Translations under genes and position numbers: made by a program
Notes under the pieces: model-generated
Told to the model about the DNA's origin: nothing
The model's database searches: none
Seen by the model: only the letters and a program-made list of their open reading frames with translations
In this document: in pieces, positions 62,262 to 64,000 of the stretch
Layout: the number at the start of each line of letters is the position of its first letter
Position numbering within the stretch: position 1 is the first letter of the stretch
Source of the DNA: Coenobita brevimanus
Taxonomy: Eukaryota; Arthropoda; Malacostraca; Decapoda; Coenobitidae
Length of the DNA stretch: 64,000 nucleotides
NCBI GenBank assembly: GCA_032717465.1
Contig: CM064653.1
Coordinates: 40,678,407 to 40,742,406, forward strand
Reading direction: 5' to 3'

Positions 62262-64000
62262 TTAAAGGCTCCAACATGCTTGCATAAGTTGGCCTTGGTC
62301 ACCTAATGGCAGCTCTCCATGCTGCACGATCTATTGCAGCCTCCCTGTTCAGTCCCTTAACCCTGAGGTCACACTGACCTCGTCCCATGTCTTTCTCGGT
62401 CTACCCCTCATAACCCCACCCCAAATAATAACATTTCTCACCATCCTCACCCAATTATCATCCCCCATCCTCTCCACATGCCCAAACCATCTCAATTTAC
62501 CTCAGCTCATCACAACACCAATACATTCCAGTCCCATCCTACCTCTCAACTCTTCCATCGTAAACCCAGCCCCCTCAGACCTTGCACACAGGGACGCACT
62601 ACACATCCACCTAATCATTGTCATTTCTGTACGTCTAAGCCTGCGAATATCCTCCTCCTTTACTGCTCAGGTCTCACTACCATACAGCATGACACTCCTA
62701 ACACATGCTGCATTCTTAGCATGTAGGGAGAGTCCTCTCAATGTCATGAGAGGAAAGAGCTCCCTGAACCTCTTCCAACCACTTCTCACCCTAGCCACAG
62801 AACTAGCTCCAGCCCCACCTCCAGCACACAACATGTTTCCCAAATAACAAAACTCTTCCACACACTCAAGAGATTCACCAGCAAGATCAATCCTTTCACG
62901 CCTGACAATCTCCATCTGCTCTCCCCGACACGCCGTACGCATAAAATCAGCAGTATCTAACACTATACCTCTGACAGCACTACATCTCTTGCACCCCCAT
63001 TTATCACACACACTGCACAAGATGGAATTACTTCCCACGCCCTCGTGTCAAACTGCACATGGCCACTCTCCCTCGTCTTTGACAGTACTGCCACCAACCC
63101 TAGATATCATCAATTTTGTTTTATCTGCAGTTACCCTTAAGCCCTTGTGCCCCATACCATCCCTCCACTTCCTAAATCTTTCCTCCACTTCCCTTTCATT
63201 CTCTGCAATCAACACCAAATCATCGGCATGCAACATCTCCCACAGGAATCTGCTTTTGAAGTCATGTGAGAGGGTTTTAAGTACCATGATAAACAACATA
63301 GGACTCAAATTTGACCCCTGATGCACACCAACGTTCACGGAAAACTCATCACTCAAATCTCCATTCACTCTTACCTGGGTGCGTGCACCCACATACATAG
63401 CCATAACCACCCTAACCAGCCACTCCTAGTCAAGCCTTCTCATTGCCCACTTCACCACCTCTCTAGGGACTCTGTCAAAGGCCTTTTCCAAATCAACAAA
63501 AACAAAATACAGATCCCTTTTCTTACCAATATATTTTTCCTGAAGCTGTTAACAATGAATATGGCATCAGTGGTCCCTCTACCTGGCATAAACCCAAAAT
63601 GCATCTCATCAACATTCACTCTCTCTCTAATCATACCTTCTAAGACTTTCTCCATTACCTTCATTTCTGATCTAAAAGCTTTATACCTCTATAATTTCCT
63701 ATTTCCAGGTCATCACCCTTCCCTTTATACACATTTACAATTACACTCTTCAGCCAATCATCTGGGACAACACCATCCATCCATCATCCAATCCTACATT
63801 GCCCCATCAGGAGCATAGGAGCCCGGGGCTAGGCAGTTGGTCTCGACATTTAAGATGAGAGTGACCAGCCTCACTTATCCCTGAGTGGCATTCACTCATA
63901 AATAATCATATTTGTCAGGTCAGTGACTAACCGCACCCCTATATCTCCTGAGGCCTTCAACATTTCGGCAGTCAACCCAGACACACCTGCTGCCTTACCC
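62262..64000 (-). mobile_element. LINE-B: longest copy, RT pseudogene running off the window
   Basis: Minus strand, 5' to 3': KAAGVSGLTAEMLKASGDIG; PDDWLKSVIVNVYKGKGDD and GNYRGIKLL on the other side of the Rep-S insertion; MKVMEKVLEGMIRERVNVDE; MHFGFMPGRGTTDAIFIV; motif A VDLEKAFDRVPREVV in shifted frame, with a stop at RRLD*; motif B VGVHQGSNLSPMLF; catalytic box MLHADDLVLIAE (HADD in place of YADD); CSVCDKWGCKRCSAVRG Cys-rich; RRERIDLAGESLECVEEFCY; then broken frames to the 3' end TTGGAGCCTTTAAAAATG. Several frameshifts and a 118-bp insertion inactivate it. RTE-like by layout. Confidence 0.85.
63776..63893 (+). repeat. Rep-S insertion within LINE-B
   Basis: CCATCCATCATCCAATCC, CATTGCCCCATCAGGAGC, GAGCCCGGGGCTAGGCAG, GATGAGAGTGACCAGCC and CCTGAGTGGCATT. 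LINE-B coding sequence continues on both sides (GVVPDDWL on the left, TDLTNMIIYE on the right), so the repeat is mobile and post-dates this LINE-B. An exact target duplication is not clear. Confidence 0.75.

Overview
This window looks like gene-poor, repeat-dense nuclear DNA from an arthropod, most likely a decapod crustacean. That is an inference from the mix of very long (AT)n and (GT)n tracts, a TTAGG-type telomeric pentamer tract, many LINE fragments and small TIR elements; nothing seen fixes a species. There is no bacterial, organellar or viral gene organisation. No complete protein-coding gene is visible. Nearly all ORFs are decayed retrotransposon frames or translated tandem repeats. 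A 100-N gap (57487-57586) shows the window is part of a scaffold.

Repeat families are named here for convenience. LINE-A is a non-LTR element whose ORF stops about 12 nt before a (TAGA)n tail. LINE-B is a non-LTR element ending in GGAGCCTTT plus an A-rich end. LINE-C (CR1/jockey-like), LINE-D (jockey-like), LINE-E and LINE-F (CCHC and poly-A) are seen as fragments. SINE-5S has a 5S rRNA-derived head and a LINE-A-like tail. SINE-T has a tRNA-like head. Rep-S, Rep-V, Rep-G and Rep-W are dispersed repeats without clear class. Sat-N is a 100-130 bp satellite containing AACCAAGGAGAC.

Layout. 0-10 kb: LINE-E and LINE-D relics, a SINE-5S copy, tandem arrays, a Rep-G inverted pair and a hAT element with a perfect 8-bp target duplication (9348-10092). 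10-17 kb: LINE-A copies, a pogo-like MITE, compound microsatellites and a degraded C2H2 zinc-finger relic near 15.1 kb. 17.3-19.6 kb: a frameshifted minus-strand pseudogene of a transposon-associated protein family. 20-31 kb: Rep-V, two SINE-T copies, a 3.6-kb segment bounded by imperfect inverted repeats (23337-26915) with nested LINEs, LINE-B, a ~60-bp tandem array and a Tc1/mariner-type element. 31-37 kb: LINE-C, purine-rich arrays and the longest LINE-A copy. 37-50.5 kb: Sat-N, continuous at first and then as isolated monomers between younger elements, a hAT MITE, several minisatellites and two possible host-gene exons (42671-42784, 46828-46882). 50-57 kb: LINE-D, a Harbinger-type element nested in LINE-A, three fold-back elements in a row and large minisatellites. 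57-64 kb: the gap, a duplicated segment, tandem arrays and a LINE-B copy running off the right edge.

The parts do not form a pathway. They record successive insertions: TIR elements inside LINEs, LINE tails inside TIR elements, and LINE-derived sequence expanding into minisatellites. The most interesting signals are SINE-5S, which appears to copy the LINE-A 3' end, the unusual LINE-A terminus, and the dispersed Sat-N array.
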